Origin: Algoriphagus zhangzhouensis
Lineage (GTDB): Bacteria; Bacteroidota; Bacteroidia; Cytophagales; Cyclobacteriaceae
DNA length: 64,000 nt
Reading direction: 5' to 3'
Assembly (NCBI RefSeq): GCF_900148515.1
Contig: NZ_FRXN01000006.1
Location: 62,001 to 126,000 of the forward strand
Shown: positions 1 through 7,040 of the stretch, piece after piece
Position numbering within the stretch: position 1 is the stretch's first letter
Layout of the letters: every line of letters starts with the position of its first letter
Notes under the pieces: generated by a model
What the model saw: only the letters and a program-made list of their open reading frames with translations
What the model was told of the DNA's origin: nothing
Database searches by the model: none
Program-made: the position numbers and the translations under genes

Positions 1-329
1 TCTTGACCGATGAGGCTTCTGTGATTTCAGGTTCTATGGGCTTGATGCCATCTGCTTCTTTGGGTTCCAATGTTAAATTGTTTGAGCCAATTCACGGTTC
101 TTATCCTCAAGCTGCTGGTAAAGACATAGCCAACCCATTGGCAACCGTTCTTTCCGCTGCGATGATGTTTGAGTACGCTTTTGATATGAAAGAAGAAGCG
201 AAAGCTATTTCTGACGTGGTGAATCTTTCACTTGCCGAGGGAGTGGTGACAGAAGATATCGCAGAAGGCGGAAAAGCCTACAAAACTTCAGAAGTCGGCG
301 ATTGGTTGGCTGCGAAGATTTTGGGTTAA
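1..329 (+). CDS. leuB: 3-isopropylmalate dehydrogenase, C-terminal part (partial)
   Basis: This is the 3' end of a gene that begins before the window. The first complete codon is at base 3 and 108 further residues follow. LeuB oxidatively decarboxylates 3-isopropylmalate in leucine biosynthesis. The fragment opens with LTDEASVISGSMGLMPSASLG, the conserved stretch after the catalytic and metal-binding aspartates, and continues with FEPIHGSYPQAAGKDIANP, which forms the dinucleotide-binding end of the fold (NAD+ in this family). It ends in the normal short helical tail. A strong hairpin terminator follows. The rest of any leu operon lies outside the window. Family assignment is firm; the distinction from isocitrate dehydrogenase rests on the GSYPQAAGKDIANP form. 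Confidence 0.95.
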   Translation, partial: LTDEASVISGSMGLMPSASLGSNVKLFEPIHGSYPQAAGKDIANPLATVLSAAMMFEYAFDMKEEAKAISDVVNLSLAEGVVTEDIAEGGKAYKTSEVGDWLAAKILG

Positions 330-354
330 AACTTATCCTTACAAAACTTCAGCT

Positions 355-377
355 ATTCGAGATTTGCAATCTCGAAT
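355..377. repeat. Perfect 10-bp inverted repeat behind leuB
   Basis: Arms attcgagatt (355-364) and aatctcgaat (368-377) are exact reverse complements around a 3-base loop. There is no T-run directly after it; the proper terminator comes 10 bases later. It may be a small dispersed palindrome or an RNA-stabilising hairpin. Confidence 0.6.
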
Positions 378-386
378 TTCAAAAGA

Positions 387-417
387 AAAACCACCTCAGA
401 AACGGGGTGGTTTTTTT
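387..417 (+). terminator. Intrinsic terminator of leuB
   Basis: Stem ccacc (391-395) with ggtgg (406-410), extended by the A-run before and T-run after, ends in seven T. The stop codon of the convergent minus-strand small ORF (396-398) lies inside this hairpin. Because the stem is flanked by A and T runs it could stop transcription from both sides. Confidence 0.85.
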
Positions 418-614
418 GACGATTTTATGGCTTGATCTATTGCATTCATCTTTGCGTTTGGAGGAGATGGCTTTCGGTCTTTTTTAATTCGGTAGAAAAT
501 ATAGAAGCTAAAAAGCAAACAAATCAAGATGAAAAAAATATAAACAATCATTGGGACACCCTCAACGTGGTGAGGTCTAGCTGCCCAACTTTTACTTGGG
601 TTTAAATCATTCAT
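396..614 (-). CDS. Small single-pass membrane protein of unknown function
   Basis: A 72-residue protein with one clear hydrophobic segment at about residues 22-41 (MIVYIFFILICLLFSFYIFY), followed by a basic stretch (RIKKDRK). By the positive-inside rule the C terminus is probably cytoplasmic. I recognise no family. Its start overlaps the end of the upstream DUF2442-like gene by 8 bases, so the two are probably co-transcribed. Its stop codon falls within the leuB terminator hairpin. The overlap and the membrane helix support a real gene, but its short length leaves some doubt. Confidence 0.55.
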   Translation of the reverse strand: MNDLNPSKSWAARPHHVEGVPMIVYIFFILICLLFSFYIFYRIKKDRKPSPPNAKMNAIDQAIKSSKKPPRF

Positions 615-822
615 GGTCTTTGACTAATTCTTTGACGGAAATATCCTCATCGATCATAGGCCAGTGGATTCCATAGCCGGATGGAGAAATTTTGTATAAA
701 ATACGTTCTTCCTCTGAAGCTTCAAAAAGCCTAGTGGAAACTTCCCTTACATCCAGAATCACTTTCACCCCGTTTCTTGAGATTATCATCCGGTCTTCAA
801 AGAAAGTTACTTCAGTTTCCAT
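607..822 (-). CDS. DUF2442-like small protein
   Basis: A 71-residue soluble protein. The C-terminal part, with IHWPMIDEDISVKELV, fits the typical ending of DUF2442 proteins (a W-x-x-I-DEDIS-x-x-x-L pattern). Function is unknown; some DUF2442 genes sit in toxin-antitoxin-like pairs, but no DUF4160 partner is visible here. It lies 10 bases downstream of the secreted unknown and overlaps the small membrane-protein gene by 8 bases, so the three probably form one transcript. The family call rests on the motif only. Confidence 0.65.
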   Translation of the reverse strand: METEVTFFEDRMIISRNGVKVILDVREVSTRLFEASEEERILYKISPSGYGIHWPMIDEDISVKELVKDHE

Positions 823-832
823 AATCCCAAAT

Positions 833-1417
833 TCAATCCCTCGCCGGATTGATCATGATATGTGCACGGTGTGTTCCTGGATTCATAATCCATGGCAGTC
901 CTGGTCCTGCAGGGCTTAAAGGGAGTCCTGTGCTTTCAGCGGTAGCCCAAGGAATATAAATCACTGATCGTGTATAGGTGTTATTTGCCTCTCCAGTAGC
1001 CCAATTCACATCAGCTTCATCAGCAGTCAGAGCATTTAAAACACTTCCTTGATCAGGCAATTGGAGCTTCCCGTCTTTTGATTCTGCTTCTCTGATATCA
1101 AAGATTTCCTGAAAAGTATTCCCTTCTTTTTTGAGTTCCCATCCTCTAGTCATAAATGGCTGAGCGGAAATATGATAACTCGCAACACTAAGACCTTCTC
1201 TATTTGGATCATCACCCAGGCAAACCGTTTGGTTACTTCCTTGTCTAAGAAGGATAATGTCTCCATCAGTATCGTATCCATAAACTGTGGCATTTTCCCG
1301 TTGATCCTCAGGGGCAGCCAGCAGTGCCATTACTATCTGAATATCTTTGGAAGGAGCTGTTTGTGCATATGCAGAAATTCCTGCAAATATTAAAAGGGTG
1401 CTTATAATTGCTTTCAT
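833..1417 (-). CDS. Secreted protein of unknown function
   Basis: A 194-residue protein with a signal peptide: basic start, hydrophobic core to about residue 17 (ISTLLIFAGISAYA), and a likely cut after AYAQ, the usual Bacteroidota signal end. The mature part has no membrane segment and no recognised domain. It contains GYDTDGDIILLRQGSNQTVCLGDD and ends in a Pro/Gly-rich segment (GLPLSPAGPGLPWIMNPG). It has a single cysteine, so no internal disulfide is expected. It is the first gene of a probable three-gene minus-strand unit and is divergent from the TruA-type gene. Confidence 0.75.
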   Translation of the reverse strand: MKAIISTLLIFAGISAYAQTAPSKDIQIVMALLAAPEDQRENATVYGYDTDGDIILLRQGSNQTVCLGDDPNREGLSVASYHISAQPFMTRGWELKKEGNTFQEIFDIREAESKDGKLQLPDQGSVLNALTADEADVNWATGEANNTYTRSVIYIPWATAESTGLPLSPAGPGLPWIMNPGTHRAHIMINPARD

Positions 1418-1505
1418 AAGAGTATTTTTGGGTTTAGATCAAGTTAGTCATACCATATCAACTCTCCAAGAATTGAATATAGTGGAGTTTTTAACCTAAG
1501 AAGAT

Positions 1506-2285
1506 TTGCAGCTAAGACCTATTACTTACCTATTCACCATTTCCTATTTCGGTGCCAGATATAAAGGGTGGGCGATCCAAAAGGGTCAACCGACTATTCA
1601 AGGGAAAATCGAACGTGTGTTTCGCTATGTATTGGGGCATAATGACTTTACGATCATGGGGGGGAGTAGAACGGATTCTGGGGTTAGTTGTAAGCAGGGA
1701 TATTTCCAGATTTTCTTAAAATTTGAGGTTGATTGGCAGGAACTGATTCCTGTATTAAATGAGAATTTAGGGGGAGAGATTTTGATCCACGAGGTAAAAC
1801 AAGTGGATAGATCTTTTAATTTGATTCAGGAAATTCAGAAGAAAACCTATCGATATTTCTTTGCTCGAAATGCTGATCATGCTTTTTCTTCCTCATTTGT
1901 AGTTCCCGTTTTCAAGGATTTGAGATTGGATCAAATGAATCTGGCAGCAAAGGCATTCGAAGGAAGCTATGATTTTAAGGCTTTTTGTACACCATCGGAT
2001 ACAAAATCAAATTTTACCCGAACAATAAATTTTTCTGACATCCGCCTAGAAAAAGGATTGGGTATAGATTTTTTTCAGGATAAAATCTATTGCTTTGAAG
2101 TCGAAGGAGATGGGTTTTTGCATCATCAAGTTCGGAAAATGATGAGAGCTATTTGGTATGTTGGGGCTGGAGAATGGAGCTTGGAGGAAATTCAGAATAG
2201 ACTTTCGAACCCGGATTCAGATTGGGAGAAAATACCAGCCGCTCCTGCTTATGGTTTATTCCTTTGGGAAACTCAGCTTAAATAA
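1506..2285 (+). CDS. TruA-family tRNA pseudouridine synthase, divergent
   Basis: A 259-residue protein of the TruA family, which converts uridine to pseudouridine in the anticodon arm of tRNA. The catalytic aspartate is D57 in GSRTDSGVSC; canonical TruA reads GRTDAGVHA, so the histidine and alanine after the catalytic loop are replaced by S and C. The C-terminal FLHHQVRKMMRAIWYVGAG and APAYGLFLWE match the conserved end of the family (usually APPEGLYL). The start is TTG: the in-frame stop at 1497-1499 leaves only two codons upstream, and the next ATG would remove the N-terminal strand. Target positions may differ from classical TruA, and a second, canonical copy may exist elsewhere. Confidence 0.85.
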   Translation: MQLRPITYLFTISYFGARYKGWAIQKGQPTIQGKIERVFRYVLGHNDFTIMGGSRTDSGVSCKQGYFQIFLKFEVDWQELIPVLNENLGGEILIHEVKQVDRSFNLIQEIQKKTYRYFFARNADHAFSSSFVVPVFKDLRLDQMNLAAKAFEGSYDFKAFCTPSDTKSNFTRTINFSDIRLEKGLGIDFFQDKIYCFEVEGDGFLHHQVRKMMRAIWYVGAGEWSLEEIQNRLSNPDSDWEKIPAAPAYGLFLWETQLK

Positions 2286-2354
2286 ATCTCTAGGCGTTTT
2301 ATGAAGTGAACTTTTCAACCTTTCAACTTTTTCACTTTCCAACTCTATTTTCCC

Positions 2355-2362
2355 TACCTTTG
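2355..2362 (+). promoter_or_regulatory. Bacteroidota -7 promoter element before rimO
   Basis: Exact TAnnTTTG match (tacctttg), 23 bases before the GTG start of rimO, which predicts a short leader. No TTTG -33 box is visible at the usual 19-20 base spacing. Confidence 0.6.
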
Positions 2363-2385
2363 CACTCTCAAATCGACAAATAGCA

Positions 2386-3699
2386 GTGAAAGCGAGAACA
2401 TTAAAAAAAGATAAGGTCAATATCATTACCATGGGATGCTCCAAAAACTTGGTGGATTCCGAAGTGCTTTTGACACAGTTGAAGGGGAATGGAATCAATG
2501 CAAGTCATGAATCCAATACTGATGACAACAATATCATTATCATCAATACTTGTGGGTTTATCGATAATGCCAAGCAGGAATCCATCGATACGATTTTGCA
2601 ATATGTTGATGCGAAAGAGCAGGGTTTGGTTGATAAAGTCTATGTGACAGGCTGTCTTTCTCAGCGCTATAAAGACGATTTGGAAAAAGAAATTCCTCAG
2701 GTAGATGCTTTCTTTGGGACACGTGATTTACCTGCTATTTTGAAGAAATTCAAGGCAGATTACAAGCATGAATTGGTAGGTGAAAGATTATTGACTCACT
2801 CTTCCCATTATGCTTACATGAAGATTTCCGAAGGTTGTGATCGCCCTTGTTCTTTCTGCGCTATTCCTTTGATGAGAGGCGGACATATTTCCAGACCTAT
2901 CGAGGAGTTGGTGAAAGAAGCAGAGCATAAAGCTGCAAATGGCACCAAAGAGCTTTTGTTAATTGCTCAGGATTCAACCTATTATGGTTTGGATATTTAT
3001 AAAAAGAGAAATCTTGCTGAATTGATGCGTAGACTTTCTGATGTGAATGGCATCGATTGGATCCGTTTACATTATGCCTACCCAACCGGTTTCCCAATGG
3101 ATGTGATTGAGGTAATGAAAGAGCGTGATAATATCTGCAACTACCTGGATATCCCATTGCAGCATGGTTCAACAGATGTGTTGAAAGCGATGCGTCGTGG
3201 AACAACCCGTCAGAAGCAAGAAGATTTGATTCACAGCATCCGAGACATTCTTCCAGATATCGCTATTCGAACTACCCTAATTGCTGGGCATCCGGGAGAA
3301 GGAGAAAAGGAATACCAAGAAATGGTAGACTTCGTGGAGAGAATGAAATTTGAGCGATTGGGTGTGTTTACCTACTCTCATGAGGAGAATACGCATGCTT
3401 TCACCATGGAAGATTCCATTCCTCAGGAAGTGAAGCAAGAGCGTGCCAATAACTTGATGGAGATTCAGGAGCAAATTTCTTATGATTTGAATCAGGATAA
3501 AGTTGGAAAGATTTTCAAGGTTTTAATAGATAAAAAAGAAGGTGGTCACTTCGTAGGCCGAACAGAATACGATTCTGTGGAAGTAGATAATGAAGTTTTG
3601 ATTGATGCTTCCAAAGATTATTGCCGAGTGGGTGATTTTGTAAATGTAAAAATTACCGAGGCAACCGAGTTTGATTTGTATGGCTCTGTAGTAGAGTAA
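2386..3699 (+). CDS. rimO: Ribosomal protein S12 methylthiotransferase RimO
   Basis: A 437-residue radical-SAM methylthiotransferase that adds a methylthio group to the conserved aspartate of ribosomal protein S12. The N-terminal UPF0004 domain has cysteines C18 (MGCSKN), C56 (NTCGF) and C90 (TGC) for the auxiliary cluster. The radical-SAM cluster is C151/C155/C158 in CDRPCSFCAIP. A TRAM domain occupies about residues 370-437. SKNLVDSE and DIPLQHGSTDVLKAMRRG are typical of RimO; MiaB would read differently. The start is GTG at 2386, close behind the -7 element. A hairpin terminator follows. Confidence 0.96.
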   Translation: MKARTLKKDKVNIITMGCSKNLVDSEVLLTQLKGNGINASHESNTDDNNIIIINTCGFIDNAKQESIDTILQYVDAKEQGLVDKVYVTGCLSQRYKDDLEKEIPQVDAFFGTRDLPAILKKFKADYKHELVGERLLTHSSHYAYMKISEGCDRPCSFCAIPLMRGGHISRPIEELVKEAEHKAANGTKELLLIAQDSTYYGLDIYKKRNLAELMRRLSDVNGIDWIRLHYAYPTGFPMDVIEVMKERDNICNYLDIPLQHGSTDVLKAMRRGTTRQKQEDLIHSIRDILPDIAIRTTLIAGHPGEGEKEYQEMVDFVERMKFERLGVFTYSHEENTHAFTMEDSIPQEVKQERANNLMEIQEQISYDLNQDKVGKIFKVLIDKKEGGHFVGRTEYDSVEVDNEVLIDASKDYCRVGDFVNVKITEATEFDLYGSVVE

Positions 3700-3713
3700 A
3701 GCCTTGAAAAATA

Positions 3714-3742
3714 TAAGCTACTTCTCCGGAAGTAGCTTTTTT
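3714..3742 (+). terminator. Intrinsic terminator of rimO
   Basis: Stem aagctacttc with gaagtagctt around a small ccg-type loop, followed by a T-run, directly after the rimO stop codon. Confidence 0.85.
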
Positions 3743-3823
3743 AATTTTGATCAAATACCCAAACAGCTTTCATTTTTGCCCTTTGCTTTGGAAGCCGTAT
3801 TTTAGCCGACTAAAATCTCCCCA

Positions 3824-4987
3824 ATGAACTTAGTAGAAGTTAGCAGTCCTGCTCAGGAAAAGGAATTTATCCAGATGGCTGTCCGTCTTTACAAAAATGA
3901 AAAGAATTGGATCAGACCTTTGGATGCAGATATTGAAGGGCTTTTTCACCCTGAAACCAATAAACTTTTTAGAAACGGTGCCAAAGCCAAGCGATGGTTG
4001 CTTCAAAATGACAAAGGAGAAACCATAGGGAGAGTGGCTGCTTTTATCAATCCCAAAATGAAAGAAAAGCAACCGACCGGAGGTCTTGGATTCTTTGAGT
4101 GCATCAATGATCAGAAGGCAGCTTTTATGTTGTTTGATGTAGCCAAAGAATGGCTGGAGTCAGAAGGGATGGAGGCCATGGATGGTCCGATCAACTTTGG
4201 AGAGAGAGATAAATGGTGGGGATTGCTGGTTGATGGCTTTTCTGAGCCGAATTATAATATGCCTTGGAACTTTGGGTACTACCAGAAGTTTTTTGAAGAC
4301 TACGGTTTTCAAATCTACTTCAAGCAGTTTACATACATGAGGCCAGTCCAAAATGTAGGTTTTGACGAAAAGATGATCAAAAGGGCCAATCAGATCTTGG
4401 CTGACCCGGATTATTCTTTCAGATATATCAAAGGAAAAGAATTGGCAGAAAAGGCTCCCGAATATTTCATGACAGTCTATAATAAGGCTTGGGCTAGACA
4501 CATGGGGAAATCATTGTCTTTGAAAGAGGCGAAAATGATGTTTGGGAAAATGAAGCCTATCATCGATGAGCGATTGATTTATTTCGCATTTCACAAGGAA
4601 GATCCAGTAGGTTTCTTTATCCAGATCCCTGAGATCAACCAGATTTTCAAGCATGTCAATGGTAAAATGGATTTGATCGGGAAATTGAAATTCTTGTGGT
4701 ACAAGACATTCTCTCCACCCAATAAGATGTTAGGTTTGGTATTTGGTGTAGTGCCTGATCATCAGGGAAAAGGTGTAGAAAGTGCCATGATTATCTCTTA
4801 TGATAAAATGAGTGGTAAGCCTTCATTCCCATACAAAACCATTGAGATGAACTGGATTGGTGATTTCAATCCTAAGATGATGCGTGTTTGTGAACAGCTT
4901 TTGGCTGAAATCTACAAGACTCATCATACTTATCGCTATTTATTTGATCGAAACAAGCCATTTGAAAGACATAGAATTTTCGATTGA
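3824..4987 (+). CDS. GNAT-like protein
   Basis: A 387-residue protein that resembles GNAT acyltransferases only in its C-terminal half. LGLVFGVVPDHQGKGVESAMI (about residues 303-323) fits the acetyl-CoA pyrophosphate-binding loop (Q-x-x-G-x-G type, here HQGKGV). The N-terminal part has RLYKNEKNWIRPLDADIEGLF and MDGPINFGERDKWWGLL, which I recall from a conserved Bacteroidota family of unknown substrate. The 387-residue length suggests two GNAT-like folds in tandem. It is a single gene between the rimO terminator and a repeat-rich spacer. Substrate cannot be assigned. Confidence 0.75.
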   Translation: MNLVEVSSPAQEKEFIQMAVRLYKNEKNWIRPLDADIEGLFHPETNKLFRNGAKAKRWLLQNDKGETIGRVAAFINPKMKEKQPTGGLGFFECINDQKAAFMLFDVAKEWLESEGMEAMDGPINFGERDKWWGLLVDGFSEPNYNMPWNFGYYQKFFEDYGFQIYFKQFTYMRPVQNVGFDEKMIKRANQILADPDYSFRYIKGKELAEKAPEYFMTVYNKAWARHMGKSLSLKEAKMMFGKMKPIIDERLIYFAFHKEDPVGFFIQIPEINQIFKHVNGKMDLIGKLKFLWYKTFSPPNKMLGLVFGVVPDHQGKGVESAMIISYDKMSGKPSFPYKTIEMNWIGDFNPKMMRVCEQLLAEIYKTHHTYRYLFDRNKPFERHRIFD

Positions 4988-5100
4988 CGATTTATGAATT
5001 ACGATTGACGAATGGTGAAATAAAAGCAAACTTTCGAACCTTGCCACCTTTCAACTTTCCAACTTCTAAGTTCAATTTTCCAATATTTCAATTTTAAAAT
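4981..5100. repeat. Repeat-rich spacer (cgattgacga pair and CTTTCAAC-type units)
   Basis: The 10-mer cgattgacga occurs at 4981-4990 and again at 5002-5011, the first copy overlapping the end of the preceding gene. From about 5037 to 5100 there are pyrimidine-rich units of the kind cctttcaactttccaac. A similar run is seen at about 2311-2345 before rimO. These look like low-complexity dispersed intergenic repeats and not protein-coding DNA. Confidence 0.5.
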
Positions 5101-5120
5101 TTTCCAATACAGAATATAAA

Positions 5121-6116
5121 ATGAAAAAATACGACGTAACGGGCATTGGGAATGCCTTGGTAGATATGGAGTTTCAGGTGACCGATAAGTTTTTTGCTGA
5201 CAATGGAGTCGAAAAAGGTCTCATGACTTTGGTAGATGAAGATCGCCAAAACTCCCTGATGCAAGTAATCAATACCAAGGAGGCTAAAAAGCAGGCTGGA
5301 GGTTCAGCTGCCAATTCCATTGTTGCCGTAAGTCAGTTTGGAGGTAAGTCCTTCTATAATTTCCGAGTTGCTGATGATGAATTGGGACATTTTTATCTGA
5401 AGGATCTAATCGATTCTGGTGTAGATATCGCATTGACCGAATCTACTTTGGAGTCAGGTGTAACTGGAAAGTGCCTCGTAATGGTAACTGATGATTCTGA
5501 AAGAACTATGAATACCTTCTTAGGGATTACTCAGAATTTTTCTACAAAAGACATACATGACTCTGCGATCAAGGACTCCAAATACCTTTTCATTGAAGGA
5601 TATTTAGTGACTTCTCCTAATGGAAAAGAAGCGATGGTTCACGCCAAGAAAGTTGCGGAAGAGGCTGGAACCAAAGTGGCCTTGACTTTCTCTGATCCAG
5701 CCATGGTGAAGTATTTCAAAGAGAACTTTGATGATGTGATCGGAGCTAGTGTGGATTTACTTTTCTCCAATGAGGAAGAAGCTATGCTTTATACAGGAAC
5801 AGATAATGTCATGGATGCGCGTGAAGAAATGAAAAAAATTGCGAAGCATTTTGTGATCACTCAAGGGAAGAATGGAGCGATGATCTTTGATGGAGATACA
5901 TTTATCGATATAGAGCCTTATCCGACGACTGCTATCGATTCCAATGGAGCAGGAGATATGTTTGCCGGAGCTTTCTTATTTGGGATTACCAATGGGCATT
6001 CCTATGCTTCCAGTGGGAAACTTGCTTCCATGGCTTCATCAAAAATTGTAAGCCAATTCGGGCCAAGATTGCAATGGCACGAAGCCAAAGAGGTCTTAGC
6101 TAGATTGAATCCTTAA
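5121..6116 (+). CDS. PfkB-family (adenosine kinase-like) carbohydrate kinase
   Basis: A 331-residue ribokinase/PfkB fold kinase. The first signature GGSAAN (residues 60-65) contacts the sugar. The second signature IDSNGAGDMFAGAF (272-285) holds the anion hole GAG and the catalytic base D279. The glycine-rich start (YDVTGIGNALVDME) and MTLVDE are typical of the adenosine kinase branch, which phosphorylates the 5'-hydroxyl of adenosine or a related nucleoside or sugar. Neighbours give no pathway hint. Substrate remains an inference; a ribokinase-type sugar kinase is the alternative. Confidence 0.88.
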   Translation: MKKYDVTGIGNALVDMEFQVTDKFFADNGVEKGLMTLVDEDRQNSLMQVINTKEAKKQAGGSAANSIVAVSQFGGKSFYNFRVADDELGHFYLKDLIDSGVDIALTESTLESGVTGKCLVMVTDDSERTMNTFLGITQNFSTKDIHDSAIKDSKYLFIEGYLVTSPNGKEAMVHAKKVAEEAGTKVALTFSDPAMVKYFKENFDDVIGASVDLLFSNEEEAMLYTGTDNVMDAREEMKKIAKHFVITQGKNGAMIFDGDTFIDIEPYPTTAIDSNGAGDMFAGAFLFGITNGHSYASSGKLASMASSKIVSQFGPRLQWHEAKEVLARLNP

Positions 6117-6143
6117 TTTCAATAAAAGAATTTTCTGAAGGGG

Positions 6144-6208
6144 ATCCGTCATTGCGAACGGAGTGAAGGAATCTATAAGATCTCTTTGCTTTACTCACGA
6201 TGACGGAT
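6144..6208. repeat. REP-like imperfect palindrome (CGTCATTGCGA type)
   Basis: Left arm atccgtcattgcga (6144-6157) matches the reverse complement of the right arm tcacgatgacggat (6195-6208) at 12 of 14 positions, giving a roughly 65-base fold-back element. The sequence gtcattgcgaacggagtgaag resembles a short intergenic repeat I have seen in several bacterial genomes. It sits between two convergent genes and may act as terminator or mobile palindrome. Confidence 0.65.
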
Positions 6209-6234
6209 TTTTAGCGTTCTGTTGATTTTTAGTA

Positions 6235-6966
6235 TTATTTCTCTACAACCAACTCTTCAAAAGGAACTCGGAAACGCGGTCCATAAATCCCTTCGGGAGT
6301 TCCTTTACCACAGCCAATAATCATACAGATCTCTGAAGCAACATGTAGCTTTAAAAGCTTCTTCACACGTTTTGAATCGAATCCTTCCATCGGGCAGGTG
6401 TCGTAGCCTGAAGCTTTCATGGAAAGCATAAATGTCATTGATGCTAAAGCCGCACTTTTGTGTACGGAAATTCTGACATCCGTTTCACTTACTTCCCTCA
6501 CCATGGGTCTGCGAAGACCAACCCACCAGGCGATGGTTTTTTTGATTAAAGTCCATCCCGGGTATTTTCCGAAAAGTTTCGGGATCAGATTTTTGTAGTA
6601 ATTCCCTACTTGCTTTACTTTCTTCTCTGATTGATTTTGTCTGGAGTTGAGGATGAATTCATAATTTGCCTCGGCTCTGGATTTCCAAAGATCTCTTCTT
6701 GTGATCACTACCACTAGTTCTCGGGCGGTTGTAGCCGCTTTTTGCCGCATGCAGAGCTGAGCTAGTTGGTCTTTGAGTTTAGATGTTTCGGGAACGCGGA
6801 TAAATTGATATAACTGAAGATTTGAGCTATTAGGTGATAGGATTGCTGCTTGGATCGCCTTTTCGACAATGGCATAATCAAAAGCTTCCTCTTGATCGAA
6901 TATCCGTACCGATCTTCTAGCTTCAACAACATCAAAAAATGCGGTTTCTTGTGCAGATTTATGCAT
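6235..6966 (-). CDS. Nitroreductase-family FMN oxidoreductase
   Basis: A 243-residue member of the nitroreductase fold, FMN-dependent enzymes that reduce nitro groups, quinones or flavins with NAD(P)H. The FMN phosphate-binding RRSVR (residues 17-21) and SPNSSNLQ (about 44-51) are present, and the C-terminal half has DTCPMEGFD and the family ending IIGCGKGTPEGIYGPRFR. Length is slightly above the usual 190-220 residues because of a basic insertion (about 115-155). The physiological substrate is not visible. It is convergent with the PfkB-type gene and divergent from the DUF5687 permease gene. Confidence 0.88.
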   Translation of the reverse strand: MHKSAQETAFFDVVEARRSVRIFDQEEAFDYAIVEKAIQAAILSPNSSNLQLYQFIRVPETSKLKDQLAQLCMRQKAATTARELVVVITRRDLWKSRAEANYEFILNSRQNQSEKKVKQVGNYYKNLIPKLFGKYPGWTLIKKTIAWWVGLRRPMVREVSETDVRISVHKSAALASMTFMLSMKASGYDTCPMEGFDSKRVKKLLKLHVASEICMIIGCGKGTPEGIYGPRFRVPFEELVVEK

Positions 6967-7040
6967 AGGTAACTTTTTAGTAAGGCGAATTCTTGCTTTA
7001 TTTAGCCTGAGACTGTTTATGAGTTTTTAATGCCAACTAT

